A stretch of DNA of 64,000 nt from Prosthecobacter sp. (GTDB lineage Bacteria; Verrucomicrobiota; Verrucomicrobiia; Verrucomicrobiales; Verrucomicrobiaceae), in NCBI GenBank assembly GCA_019186985.1, contig JABARQ010000027.1, forward strand, positions 16,291 through 80,290, in the 5' to 3' direction. This document shows, piece by piece, positions 1 to 8,334 of the stretch. The notes beneath the pieces are model-generated. The model was given only the letters and a program-made list of their open reading frames with translations. It ran no database searches and was not told the DNA's origin. Every line of letters begins with the position of its first letter. Positions within the stretch are counted from its first letter, which is position 1. The position numbers were made by a program, and so were the translations under genes.

Positions 1-419
1 TCTACATCAACAGCCCGGGCGGGTCCGTGACCGCCGGCCTGGCCATCTATGACACCATGCAGTTCGTCACCTGCGACGTGAACACCTACTGCATCGGCAT
101 CTGCGCCAGCATGGGGGCCGTGCTGCTTTCCGCCGGCACCAAGGGCAAGCGCTACGCCCTGCCGAACAGCGACATCATGATCCACCAGGTCTCCGGCGGC
201 GCCCGAGGCACGGCCAGCGATGTCGAACGCACGGTGGACTTCATGTACAAGCTGAAGCGCCGCCTGAACCGCATCCTTGCCCACCACTGCGGCAAGACCC
301 CGGAGATCATCGAGAAGGACGCCGATCGCGACAACTACATGACCGCCGAGGAAGCCTGTGCCTACGGTCTCGTTGACAAGGTGCTGCAGAGCAACCGTGA
401 GCTTCAGCCAGTTGTCTGA
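1..419 (+). CDS. clpP: ATP-dependent Clp protease proteolytic subunit, 3' part
   Basis: This is the C-terminal ~138 residues of ClpP, the serine peptidase ring that degrades unfolded substrates delivered by ClpX or ClpA. The gene runs off the left edge; the reading frame is open from base 3 ([19 protein letters not shown]). All three catalytic residues are visible: Ser in CASMGA (codon near 108), His in IMIHQ (near 183) and Asp in DRDNYM (near 330), followed by the usual [15 protein letters not shown] ending. The ATG at 27 is internal and not the true start. The residues before the nucleophile are GICASMG where GQAASMG is usual; this looks like ordinary variation. A strong terminator follows 20 bases after the stop, so the transcript ends here. 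Confidence 0.96.
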   Translation, partial: YINSPGGSVTAGLAIYDTMQFVTCDVNTYCIGICASMGAVLLSAGTKGKRYALPNSDIMIHQVSGGARGTASDVERTVDFMYKLKRRLNRILAHHCGKTPEIIEKDADRDNYMTAEEACAYGLVDKVLQSNRELQPVV

Positions 420-440
420 CCGACAGAACCATCCCGCATG

Positions 441-471
441 AAGGGCGGCCGATGAGGCCGCCCTTTTTCTT
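441..471 (+). terminator. Rho-independent terminator after clpP
   Basis: A perfect 8-bp stem, gggcggcc (443-450) with ggccgccc (456-463), and a 5-base loop are followed directly by TTTTTCTTT. It lies between the clpP stop and the M23 peptidase start, and it excludes the in-frame TTG at 471 as a start for the next gene. Confidence 0.9.
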
Positions 472-524
472 TGCGGCCAGCCCTGGCGTGCATCGGCTGC
501 AAAGTGTGCCAGAATCCACCCCCC

Positions 525-1535
525 ATGCGAACTCTCCTCCTCGCTCTCGCCCTTGGCCTTGGCGTCTGCCCGGCCCACGCCCAGACGCTGGACCTGCGCC
601 TGCCCACCGACAACGACTCTCTCCTCAAGGGCGGCGGTCCTGCCTACTTTCAATTTGTGGACCGCAACTTCGAAGGCCAGGTCAGCTACCCTTGGGAGGG
701 CGGCCAGTTCGGCTTCTGGCGGGATCCCCGCCGTGTCGGAGAGGGCATTGCCTATGCCCGTTTTCATGAAGGCATGGACGTGAAGCCCCTGCAACGTGAC
801 GCCCGGGGTGAACCTCTGGATGAGGTGCACGCCATCCTCGCCGGAGAAGTCGTGCATGTCGCCCCTCCGGGAAAAAGCAACTACGGCAGCTACATCGTCA
901 TCCGCCACGACTGGGGCGAGGGGCCGTTTTATTCGCTCTACGCCCACCTGAAGGAATATCGGGCCGATGCCGGACAGAAGGTGGCCGCAGGCCAGGTCAT
1001 CGCACGCATGGGCTACACGGGCAGCGGCATCGACCAGCGGCGCGCCCATGTGCATGTCGAGCTGAACATCATGCTCTCCACCGAGTTCGACCTCTGGCAC
1101 AGCACGGGCTTCCGCTCGCCTAACCATCATGGCATCTACAACGGCATGAACCTCCTGGGGCTGGACATCCAGGACCTTTACCTGGCCCATGCCAAAAACC
1201 CGGCCCTCTCGGTGGCTGCCTCTGTGAAGCAGTCCGAGGCCCGGTTTGAAGTCACCGTGCCCGGGACGGCGAAGATGGAAATCCTCAGGCGCTATCCCTG
1301 GCTGCGTGAAGCCGGCGGCAGCCCGGGACGGCCCGCCTCCTGGAAGATCCGCTGCAACCGCTGGGGCCTTCCCCTCTCCGTGACCGCCTCTTCGGAACCC
1401 ACCGGCGGAGCCGACCTGACCTGGCTGGCCAAAAGCAGCACGCCTCACTACTACCAGACACGAGGCCTGATCAGCAACAGCGGCAAGCTGACCGTCGAAG
1501 GGCTTCGTTTTGTCCAGCTCATGGCCGGCCTGTGA
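525..1535 (+). CDS. Secreted M23 family metallopeptidase
   Basis: Predicted peptidoglycan endopeptidase of the LytM/M23 (peptidase_M23) family, 336 residues. ATG 525 is chosen because it opens a clear signal peptide (MRTLLLALALGLGVCPAHAQ); the frame upstream runs through the clpP terminator. Zinc-ligand positions typical of active M23 enzymes are present: H81 and D85 in FHEGMDV, H141 in YAHL, and H175/H177 in AHVHVE. The Gly-rich beta-sheet context (GNxYIVIRHDW, YTGSG) also fits. The last ~120 residues form an extra C-terminal domain that I do not recognise. It stands alone between a terminator and tsaD. The leader before the ATG is a run of C with no Shine-Dalgarno. Confidence 0.85.
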   Translation: MRTLLLALALGLGVCPAHAQTLDLRLPTDNDSLLKGGGPAYFQFVDRNFEGQVSYPWEGGQFGFWRDPRRVGEGIAYARFHEGMDVKPLQRDARGEPLDEVHAILAGEVVHVAPPGKSNYGSYIVIRHDWGEGPFYSLYAHLKEYRADAGQKVAAGQVIARMGYTGSGIDQRRAHVHVELNIMLSTEFDLWHSTGFRSPNHHGIYNGMNLLGLDIQDLYLAHAKNPALSVAASVKQSEARFEVTVPGTAKMEILRRYPWLREAGGSPGRPASWKIRCNRWGLPLSVTASSEPTGGADLTWLAKSSTPHYYQTRGLISNSGKLTVEGLRFVQLMAGL

Positions 1536-1615
1536 GAGAATCTGCTGGCAGCGCAGCCCGGTTGCCTGGATGAATGCGACCCTCGGGAAAGCCTTCGCCT
1601 CCCGCCCGATGCATC

Positions 1616-2617
1616 ATGCTCCTCGCCCTTGAATCCTCCTGTGACGAAACCGCCGCCGCCATCTGCACGGTGGAGGGTGAGATTCTGGCTTCAGCCGTGG
1701 CCTCCCAGGTCGAAATCCATCGTCGCTACGGCGGTGTTGTTCCCGAAGTCGCCTCGCGTAACCACATCCTCCATGTACGCCCCCTGGTGGAGCAGGTGCT
1801 TGAGGAAGCCGGGGTGCGGCTGGCTGACATCGACGCCTTTGCCGCCACCAGCGGTCCCGGCCTGGTCAGCAGCCTGCTGATCGGAACCAGCATGGCCAAG
1901 GCCCTGGCGGTCGCGGAACGCAAGCCCTTCCTGGCGGTCAATCACATGGAGGGCCACCTCCTCTCCCCCTTCATGGCCGGCAACGGACCGCCCCGCCGCA
2001 GCGTGGCCCTGATCGTCAGCGGCGGACACACGATGCTGGTCCGCATGAACGGCGTCGGCGACTACCGATTGTTAGGCCAGACACGTGATGACGCCGCCGG
2101 CGAGGCCTTTGACAAGATCGCCAAGATGATCGGCCTGCCCTATCCCGGAGGTCCGGAAATCGACAAGCTGGCGTGCCTGGGCCGGGGGGACGCCCATGAT
2201 TTTCCGCGCAGCTTCCTCGACGGACACAGCCTGGAGTTCAGCTTCAGCGGCCTGAAGACCGCCGTGCTCTATGAACTGCCTCGCCTCAAGCTCGAGGATC
2301 CCGCCGTGCTGGCCGATGTCTGCGCCAGCGTTCAGGAGGCCATCTGCGAGGTGCTGGTTGAGAAGCTGGTGCTTGCCGCCAGGCAGGCTGGTGAAAAGCT
2401 CGTGACCGTCAGCGGCGGCGTCAGCTGCAACCGCGGCCTGAGGACCAGGCTGGCCGCGCGCTGCGAGCAGGAAGGTCTCATCCTGCTGCTTGCCCGGCCG
2501 GACCTGAGCACGGACAACGCGGCGATGATCGCCTACGCCGCCGCACAGCGCTACAAGCTGGGACAGACATCCGCCCTGGAGGCGGATGTGGATCCCAACC
2601 TGCCTCTCGTGGCCTGA
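1616..2617 (+). CDS. tsaD: tRNA N6-threonylcarbamoyladenosine transferase TsaD
   Basis: TsaD (Gcp/Kae1/YgjD) transfers the threonylcarbamoyl group from TC-AMP to A37 of ANN-decoding tRNAs, working with TsaB and TsaE. The start is ATG 1616, which gives the canonical N-terminus MLLALESSCDETAAAI; the earlier in-frame ATG at 1574 would add 14 unconserved residues. The metal ligands H110 and H114 lie in NHMEGH, and the ASKHA nucleotide-binding motifs SGGHTMLV, DDAAGEAFDK and VSGGVSCN are all present. The length of 333 residues is normal. The 3' end meets lysA tail to tail with only 9 bases between stops. Confidence 0.97.
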   Translation: MLLALESSCDETAAAICTVEGEILASAVASQVEIHRRYGGVVPEVASRNHILHVRPLVEQVLEEAGVRLADIDAFAATSGPGLVSSLLIGTSMAKALAVAERKPFLAVNHMEGHLLSPFMAGNGPPRRSVALIVSGGHTMLVRMNGVGDYRLLGQTRDDAAGEAFDKIAKMIGLPYPGGPEIDKLACLGRGDAHDFPRSFLDGHSLEFSFSGLKTAVLYELPRLKLEDPAVLADVCASVQEAICEVLVEKLVLAARQAGEKLVTVSGGVSCNRGLRTRLAARCEQEGLILLLARPDLSTDNAAMIAYAAAQRYKLGQTSALEADVDPNLPLVA

Positions 2618-2626
2618 AGAACGGCC

Positions 2627-3919
2627 TCAGATCACCTTCTCGCCCTTGAGCACGTCCTCAAGGGTCTGGCGCTCGCGAGCCACATGCGCCTGATCGCCGT
2701 CGACGAGGATCTCGGCGGGCATTGGACGGGTGTTGTAGTTGGAGGCCATGCTGAAGCCGTAGGCGCCTGCGCTCATCGCCGCGATGAAATCACCGGCCTT
2801 CACCGGCGCCACCTCACGGTTCTGGGCCAGGTAGTCCCCGGTCTCGCAGATGGGACCGACGATGTCCGCCAGCTCGGCGGCGCCCGGGGTCTCCCTGAGC
2901 GGCACGATCTGGTGCCAGCCTTCGTAAAGCGTCGGCCGGATGAGGTCGTTCATGCCCGCGTCCACGATCTTGAAGGTCTTGGCCGCGCCGCGCTTCTCGT
3001 AAAGGACCTGGGTGATCAGGGCACCGGCGTTGCCCACCATGAAACGTCCGGGCTCGCACAGGATGCGCAGGCCGAGCGGCTTCAGCAACGGCACGACGGA
3101 CTCGGCGTACTTCTGAATGGTCAGCGGGTGCTGTTCGGCGCTGTTCTTCTCCCACCAGGAGGCGTCGCCGGAATCCAGGCTCTGACGGTAGTTGATGCCG
3201 ATGCCGCCGCCGATGCTGAAGAACTCCAGGCTGTACTTCGCCTTCATCTCCGCCACAAGCGGCGCAACCTTCTTCACGGCCTCCACGAAGGGGTCCACGC
3301 TGGTGAGCTGGCTGCCGATGTGCATCTGCAGGCCCTTGATGACCAGGTTGGGCATCTCCGCGGCAATGCGTGCATAGACGGCCTGGATGCGGTCGAAGTC
3401 GATGCCGAACTTGTTCTCGCTCTTGCCCGTGGTGATCTTTGCATGGGTCTTGGCATCCACGTTGGGATTCACGCGCACCGCCACCGGGGCCTTCTTGCCC
3501 AGGCTTCCAGCGACTTCATTGATGAATTCCAGCTCGGCCTCGGACTCGGCGTTGAAGCAGTAGATGCCCTGGTTCAGCGCGTAAGCGATCTCGTCGCGGG
3601 TCTTGCCCACGCCGGCAAACGTGCACTTGCCGGCATCGCCGCCTGCCTTGATCACCCGATAAAGCTCACCGGCGGAGACGATGTCAAAACCGCCGCCCAG
3701 GCGGGCGATCGTGGCCAGCACGGAGAGGTTGGAATTGGCCTTCACCGCATAGCAGATCAGGTGGTTCAGCTCGCCAAGGGCGGCGTCCAGGCGCTGGAAA
3801 TGGTCCGTGATGGTGCCCTTGGAATAAACATACAGCGGCGTGCCGTGCTTTTCCGCCAGCGACTGAAGGCTGACGTTTTCACAGAAGAGCTGACCCTGGT
3901 TGTAGTGGAAGCGGTGCAT
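2627..3919 (-). CDS. lysA: Diaminopimelate decarboxylase
   Basis: LysA is a PLP enzyme of fold type III that converts meso-diaminopimelate to L-lysine, the last step of lysine synthesis. The 430-residue protein has the PLP lysine K60 in CYAVKANSN, GGFDIVSAGE, HIGSQ (200-204), EPGR (289-292), and the catalytic CETGD (358-362) contributed across the dimer. No AspK or other fusion is present. The start at 3919 gives MHRFHYNQGQLFCENVSL, the usual start of this family. A 30-residue insert around 246-275 (RQSLDSGDASWWEKNS) is slightly longer than in many homologues. It is monocistronic by spacing. Confidence 0.96.
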   Translation of the reverse strand: MHRFHYNQGQLFCENVSLQSLAEKHGTPLYVYSKGTITDHFQRLDAALGELNHLICYAVKANSNLSVLATIARLGGGFDIVSAGELYRVIKAGGDAGKCTFAGVGKTRDEIAYALNQGIYCFNAESEAELEFINEVAGSLGKKAPVAVRVNPNVDAKTHAKITTGKSENKFGIDFDRIQAVYARIAAEMPNLVIKGLQMHIGSQLTSVDPFVEAVKKVAPLVAEMKAKYSLEFFSIGGGIGINYRQSLDSGDASWWEKNSAEQHPLTIQKYAESVVPLLKPLGLRILCEPGRFMVGNAGALITQVLYEKRGAAKTFKIVDAGMNDLIRPTLYEGWHQIVPLRETPGAAELADIVGPICETGDYLAQNREVAPVKAGDFIAAMSAGAYGFSMASNYNTRPMPAEILVDGDQAHVARERQTLEDVLKGEKVI

Positions 3920-4048
3920 GAGAGGGCGCGTTTGATAGGCGGAAAACCGGCAAGCGCAAGGGGCGGAGGAATGCCGTCCCAGGTCATGAACCGAAGGCGG
4001 GCCCCTGCTAGACAGGAAAGCCCTGGCCGGAGGCGAAGCAGCCCTTGG

Positions 4049-4564
4049 TCAGCCCCGCCAGTTGCCCTCGATCACCGGACCGGGCTCCACCTTCATGACA
4101 CCGTTGCTTCCCGTGACCTTCCACTTCCGCCGCTGGAAGCTCTTTTTGTAGGACCAGGCGGCCTCGTATTCCCAGGCGTCCCCTGCCGTCTGCCGCATCG
4201 TCCGCACCTGGATGACATAGACCGGCACCCGGTAGTCCGGATCAATCGCGACATTGTCCGGAGGCGTCGTGGCGAGGACGCTCGGGCTGATGATGCGAAG
4301 CTTCAGGTCATCAAACCGCTTCATGAACGGCACGCTGGCAGGCGTGAAGTCCCGGCCGCGGATGATCTCGCCCAGGGCGATCGAATGGCTCTTCTGCACC
4401 CCGGGGTTCAAATCCGGCAGGGTCTTCAGGATCTCACGCACCAGGGCCTCGGTGGAGGCGGATTCATATTCGGCAAGGGACATGCCCTCCCGGTCCACCG
4501 GGCCGCAGGAGGAGAGAAGAAAGGCCGGCAGAGCGGCGGCAAATAGAAGGATTCGGCGTGTCAC
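4049..4564 (-). CDS. Hypothetical lipoprotein
   Basis: 171 residues starting with GTG at 4564. The N-terminus MTRRILLFAAALPAFLLSSC is a lipoprotein signal peptide with an LLSSC lipobox, so the mature protein would begin at Cys20 and sit in a membrane, probably the outer one. The rest has no family I recognise. It contains a helical stretch (AEYESASTEALVREILKTL) and a C-terminal beta-rich part with repeated aromatic residues (YEAAWSYKKSFQRRKWKVTG), which might resemble an NTF2- or SnoaL-like fold, but this is only a guess from the pattern. It follows the Ig-repeat gene on the same strand but is separated from it by a terminator. Confidence 0.72.
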   Translation of the reverse strand: MTRRILLFAAALPAFLLSSCGPVDREGMSLAEYESASTEALVREILKTLPDLNPGVQKSHSIALGEIIRGRDFTPASVPFMKRFDDLKLRIISPSVLATTPPDNVAIDPDYRVPVYVIQVRTMRQTAGDAWEYEAAWSYKKSFQRRKWKVTGSNGVMKVEPGPVIEGNWRG

Positions 4565-4603
4565 ACGGCTTCTCTGGCACGAAACAGCACGACTTGCAAA
4601 ACA

Positions 4604-4640
4604 AACGGCCCGCCGGTGAGGCGGGCCGTTGAAACGATTG
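4604..4640 (-). terminator. Terminator hairpin for the Ig-repeat gene
   Basis: An 11-bp perfect inverted repeat, aacggcccgcc (4604-4614) and ggcgggccgtt (4620-4630), has a 5-base loop. Read on the minus strand it is followed by TTGTTTTG, so it terminates the minus-strand Ig-repeat gene that stops at 4687. Just outside it, at 4651-4664, is a short dyad ATCCTG-AC-CAGGAT. Confidence 0.75.
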
Positions 4641-4686
4641 AATGAACAAAATCCTGACCAGGATGAACCTGGAATTCAGAAACCGG

Positions 4687-7600
4687 TCAGCGGCTGCCGC
4701 TGATTCGGAAATCCTTGAAGATGATGGAGGCTCCGCTGGCGGTGGCATCAGCACCCAGGTCCCAGACACCAAAGATCTCACCATAGCTGCCGCCCTTTTC
4801 CAAAGGCACCGGCTTCGTGAGGGTCACACCATCCATGGAAACGGTCCAGCTTGAGGATTCACCATCCACATCAATCACAAAGTAATGAGCGCCGGCGCCG
4901 GGAGTCATGCGCTGGGTCGCGGCATGGACCGTGCCGTCGGGTTCGACCAGACGGATGCCTCCGCTGGCGGTGTCAACCCACAGGGCTCCCATTGACTTGC
5001 CGGTCGAATCGCTGACCTGCCAGGAGAACTGATCATCTCCACCAGCAGCACCTGCTTCGAGGCTCATGGTGAACCCGGCCGTCACATGGCCGCTGGCATC
5101 CAGGGCATCACCCACCTTGTCGCTCCAGATCACCACAGGCTCGGAACCTGACTGCTGGCTGCCTCCGAAGCGCAGGGCCTTGCCACTTGAATCATCAAGC
5201 GCCGTCAACACCGCTTCCGCCGAGGAATCCCACGAGGATGCATCTTCTGTGGACGATTTGGCGGACGAAGCGGACGCCGTGGGGATCGTGGAACTTGAGC
5301 TAGACAAAGCAGTTATGTTAACCGTAAGATGAAAAGCACCTACTCCAGTTAGGCCAATCCCGACAGGATTACTGGAAAAAACCATGACCAAAAGATACTG
5401 ATCGTCAAAATCGGTGTTAAATGCCACCTGCTCGGAGATGTTGCCAATGATGTTTGACGCACTTTGAAAAGCTTGGGGGAAAGTCACAACCCCTTCAGGC
5501 CCTCTGTTAGACCCCGGGCCTTGACGCCAGACTTGCAAGGCAGGGTCCATATAAGTTCCAGCCGAAGCCACATAATCGCCATCGCAACCAATAATCACCG
5601 TCGAGCGTTTGGGAACCCTGATGTAATAAAACACCCGACCCACAAAATCAATCAAAGACACAACAGTGTTGTCACCTGGACGAATGATCGATGTCCCTGA
5701 AGCACCAGGGAGAATGGTGGCATTCGACAGGTCATTCACATAAGTCAGCGTTCGTTCAAACAGGTTGGTTGTCAGGGTTTCTCCTCCACCCACGGAGGTG
5801 GAGTCCTTGCCCTTGGTCACCACCTTGATGGCCGTCGGCACCGTCGGCGCGTCCGACGGAACGGTCAGCAGCAGGGAATCATTCGATTCCTGAACAAAGG
5901 TCGCCCTTTTGTCTCCAAAATAAGCCTCGGCGACATAGTTCAAGTTGGAACCAAAGAGCCTGACCTTGTCACCCGCCATCGCCCTTTGTGGGAAAAACTC
6001 CACGGTTGAAACCCCGGGCTTGGGACCCAGCGTGGCCGAAGGAATGGGCAGGACCGAAACAACCACATCATTGGAATAAGTCTCCCCAAAGACGTTGTAG
6101 GCGGCACAGCGGTAGGTGCCGTCATCCGTGATTCTGACCTTGGTGAAGGTCAGTTTCTGAGTTGTTTTGCCCGCCACGTCGGACCAAGTGAACGGTGCAG
6201 CAGCCCCCGAACGCCTCTGCCACTTGTATTTAACCGGAGTGGGGTGCGTGGCGGTGAATCCCACGGCGGTCTCCACCTTGGCTTCTTCGATGCCTCCGGC
6301 GGTGGCGCTGGGTTGAATCACGGCCACGGGCGGCCCACTGACGATAACGGAAAGGCTGTTGCTGATGGCAGTGCCGGAAAAGTTGGAAACGATGCAGCGA
6401 TATTTTCCCGTGTCGGCAACCACGGCGTTGTCGATGACAAAGTCCGGAGATGTCGCCCCTGTGATGTCCACGTTGTTCTTCTGCCACTGATATTTCAGCG
6501 GGTTGGCGGGCGCATCCGGGGTGGCTGCCGGACGATGAGTGCCGGACGCCACCACAAGCAGATGCAGCTTGTTGTTGAGCATGATGCTGGTCGAAGGGGT
6601 GTCCGTGCCGTCAACCTTGGTCTGGGTCACGATCTTGGGCGCATCATCCACCTGAACGAAAACAGGCACGGATTCAACACTGCCAAGGCTGGGTTTGGCG
6701 GTGCTGGTGACGACACACTTGTATTCGCCGGTATTGGTGGTCTTGAGGGCGGAGAGGGACAGCGTGGCGGTCTTGCCCACCACATTCGCGCCGTAATCCG
6801 GGGCTCCGACAGGCTTGAAGAACCATTCAAACTTCAGCGGCGCCGTGCCTCCGCCAACGACATTGACCTTGACACTTCCCTTGGTCGCACCAAAGACCGG
6901 ACCCGTGCTCTGGCTGATGATCAGAGGAGGCGAGATGACATTCAAAACTCCGGGAGTGCTGGTCACGGACCCCACCTCGTTTCTGATCAGCACCTTGTAG
7001 CTGCCCCGGTCCTGCCAGATCACGGAGGGGAAGTTGATCGTGCTGGTCGCAGATCCTGGACCTCCGTAGGGCTTGTTGTCCTTGAACCACTGGTAGGTGA
7101 AGGTGCCGACATCATTGCCCGTGGCGTCCATGACCACGCTGAAACTGTGGGCTGCCGGCCCGCCGACGATGTTGATGTCCTTCTTTTTCTCAGGCTGGGT
7201 GGCAATCTTTGGCTTCCGGATCACGCGAACCACCGAGGCCACGCTTTCGGTATAAACAGGGGTATCAGTCTCGACATCAGGCGTGTAAATGTTGGTGATG
7301 CGGACGCGATACTGCCCCGGCCCCTCGGCCACGCCACCGGCGAGGTTGTCATTGCCCTTGATGGTCAGGCTCGACTTGTTGGACTTCGGGATCGGCACGT
7401 TGTTCTTCAGCCATTCGAAGGTCATCGGGCTGTTGCCCGCAGCCACCACCTTCAAGGTTCCCGAAGCTCCAAAGGCAATGTTCAGGGCGGGGGCATGGGA
7501 AGTCGTGATGACCGGCCTGGAGTTGAGCTTCAGCACGATGTCCTTGCTGATGGCAACCACCGTCGACAGGGTGGAGGAGATCCTGACCCGGTAGGTGCCT

Positions 7601-8184
7601 GCATCCGCAAGCGTGAGGTTGTTGATGGTGAAGGTGTCGGTCAGCGCAGCGTTGGTGACCGTCCTCTGGGTGACATAAGTCGAGCCGACCTTTTTCTGCC
7701 AGGCATAAGTAAAGTCAGGCGTGCTTGCCGGGTCGATCGTCACGGTGAAATCAACGCTGTCTCCGTCACGCTTCATCACCGTCGGAGCCACAGGCTGCTG
7801 GATGATCTTGGGACTGGTGATCACCGTCACCGTGGCCGTGTTGGAAGTGACCGTGACAGCCGGGTTTTGATTGGTTTCTGAAATCTCCACACGATAGACC
7901 CCTGCGTTGGCAGCCGTCACCTTGGGGATCACCAGCTTGTTGCTCGTTCCAGGTGAGCTGGCGGGATCAAAGTTCGCTCCGTTTTGCTTGAACCATTGAT
8001 AAATGAGCGGATTTGCCGGCACCGAGGTGCTGCTTGCCGTCACCTGCAGCGTCAAGGTCGTCCCATCGGTCACAGTCGTATTGACAGGATGGTTGGAGAG
8101 CAGGATTCCCGCATGAGCTGCGGACGTGTGCAGAATCAAAAGGCCGAGGCAGGTCAGAATACGCTGCAAAAAAGGCTGCTTCAT
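4687..8184 (-). CDS. Large secreted Ig-like repeat protein
   Basis: A 1165-residue surface or extracellular protein. ATG 8184 opens a signal peptide (MKQPFLQRILTCLGLLILHTSAAHA); the frame is open to 8250 but the upstream residues are polar and start with TTG. From about residue 30 to 710 it carries roughly seven Ig-like domains, each with a YQWFK/YKWQR tryptophan strand and a closing D-x-G-x-Y-R/K-C/V motif (for example DTGKYRCIVSN, DDGTYRCAAYN). An IPT/TIG-like domain follows (VRLFGSNLNYVAEAYFG), then an unrecognised domain, a Ser/Ala-rich linker near 925-955 and a lectin-like C-terminal domain. No sortase, PEP-CTERM or Por sorting tag is visible at the GSR end. Such proteins are usually adhesive or matrix components; the ligand is unknown. 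Confidence 0.85.
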   Translation of the reverse strand: MKQPFLQRILTCLGLLILHTSAAHAGILLSNHPVNTTVTDGTTLTLQVTASSTSVPANPLIYQWFKQNGANFDPASSPGTSNKLVIPKVTAANAGVYRVEISETNQNPAVTVTSNTATVTVITSPKIIQQPVAPTVMKRDGDSVDFTVTIDPASTPDFTYAWQKKVGSTYVTQRTVTNAALTDTFTINNLTLADAGTYRVRISSTLSTVVAISKDIVLKLNSRPVITTSHAPALNIAFGASGTLKVVAAGNSPMTFEWLKNNVPIPKSNKSSLTIKGNDNLAGGVAEGPGQYRVRITNIYTPDVETDTPVYTESVASVVRVIRKPKIATQPEKKKDINIVGGPAAHSFSVVMDATGNDVGTFTYQWFKDNKPYGGPGSATSTINFPSVIWQDRGSYKVLIRNEVGSVTSTPGVLNVISPPLIISQSTGPVFGATKGSVKVNVVGGGTAPLKFEWFFKPVGAPDYGANVVGKTATLSLSALKTTNTGEYKCVVTSTAKPSLGSVESVPVFVQVDDAPKIVTQTKVDGTDTPSTSIMLNNKLHLLVVASGTHRPAATPDAPANPLKYQWQKNNVDITGATSPDFVIDNAVVADTGKYRCIVSNFSGTAISNSLSVIVSGPPVAVIQPSATAGGIEEAKVETAVGFTATHPTPVKYKWQRRSGAAAPFTWSDVAGKTTQKLTFTKVRITDDGTYRCAAYNVFGETYSNDVVVSVLPIPSATLGPKPGVSTVEFFPQRAMAGDKVRLFGSNLNYVAEAYFGDKRATFVQESNDSLLLTVPSDAPTVPTAIKVVTKGKDSTSVGGGETLTTNLFERTLTYVNDLSNATILPGASGTSIIRPGDNTVVSLIDFVGRVFYYIRVPKRSTVIIGCDGDYVASAGTYMDPALQVWRQGPGSNRGPEGVVTFPQAFQSASNIIGNISEQVAFNTDFDDQYLLVMVFSSNPVGIGLTGVGAFHLTVNITALSSSSSTIPTASASSAKSSTEDASSWDSSAEAVLTALDDSSGKALRFGGSQQSGSEPVVIWSDKVGDALDASGHVTAGFTMSLEAGAAGGDDQFSWQVSDSTGKSMGALWVDTASGGIRLVEPDGTVHAATQRMTPGAGAHYFVIDVDGESSSWTVSMDGVTLTKPVPLEKGGSYGEIFGVWDLGADATASGASIIFKDFRISGSR

Positions 8185-8221
8185 GGGGAGGGACTGGGTT
8201 TTGGGGTTTTTAAAGTTTATC

Positions 8222-8269
8222 ATCTTCAAGGATCGCAAATACAAAGACAATACAAATCTTCAAGGTTCG
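8222..8269 (-). promoter_or_regulatory. Direct repeat in the AT-rich leader of the Ig-repeat gene
   Basis: Plus-strand ATCTTCAAGGATCG (8222-8235) and ATCTTCAAGGTTCG (8256-8269) match at 13 of 14 bases and are 34 bp apart. They sit in an unusually AT-rich stretch 40-85 bp upstream of the start at 8184. They could be paired binding sites for a regulator; no clean -35/-10 pair with standard spacing was found. Confidence 0.35.
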
Positions 8270-8334
8270 GTAAACAATTGATGCCAAACCGGAATAATTC
8301 TGAACAAGACAAGCAAATAACAGCAGGAGCCGCC

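Noticed and set aside
471..524. Earlier TTG start for the M23 peptidase
   Set aside because: It lies in the clpP terminator and the added residues would precede a complete signal peptide.
4398..4425. tRNA-like T-arm text GGTTCAAATCCGG
   Set aside because: It lies inside the lipoprotein gene; no acceptor stem, D arm or anticodon arm can be built around it.
2684..4546. Long plus-strand reading frame opposite lysA and the lipoprotein gene
   Set aside because: Histidine-, alanine- and glycine-rich translation without family features; it is the antisense shadow of high-GC lysA.
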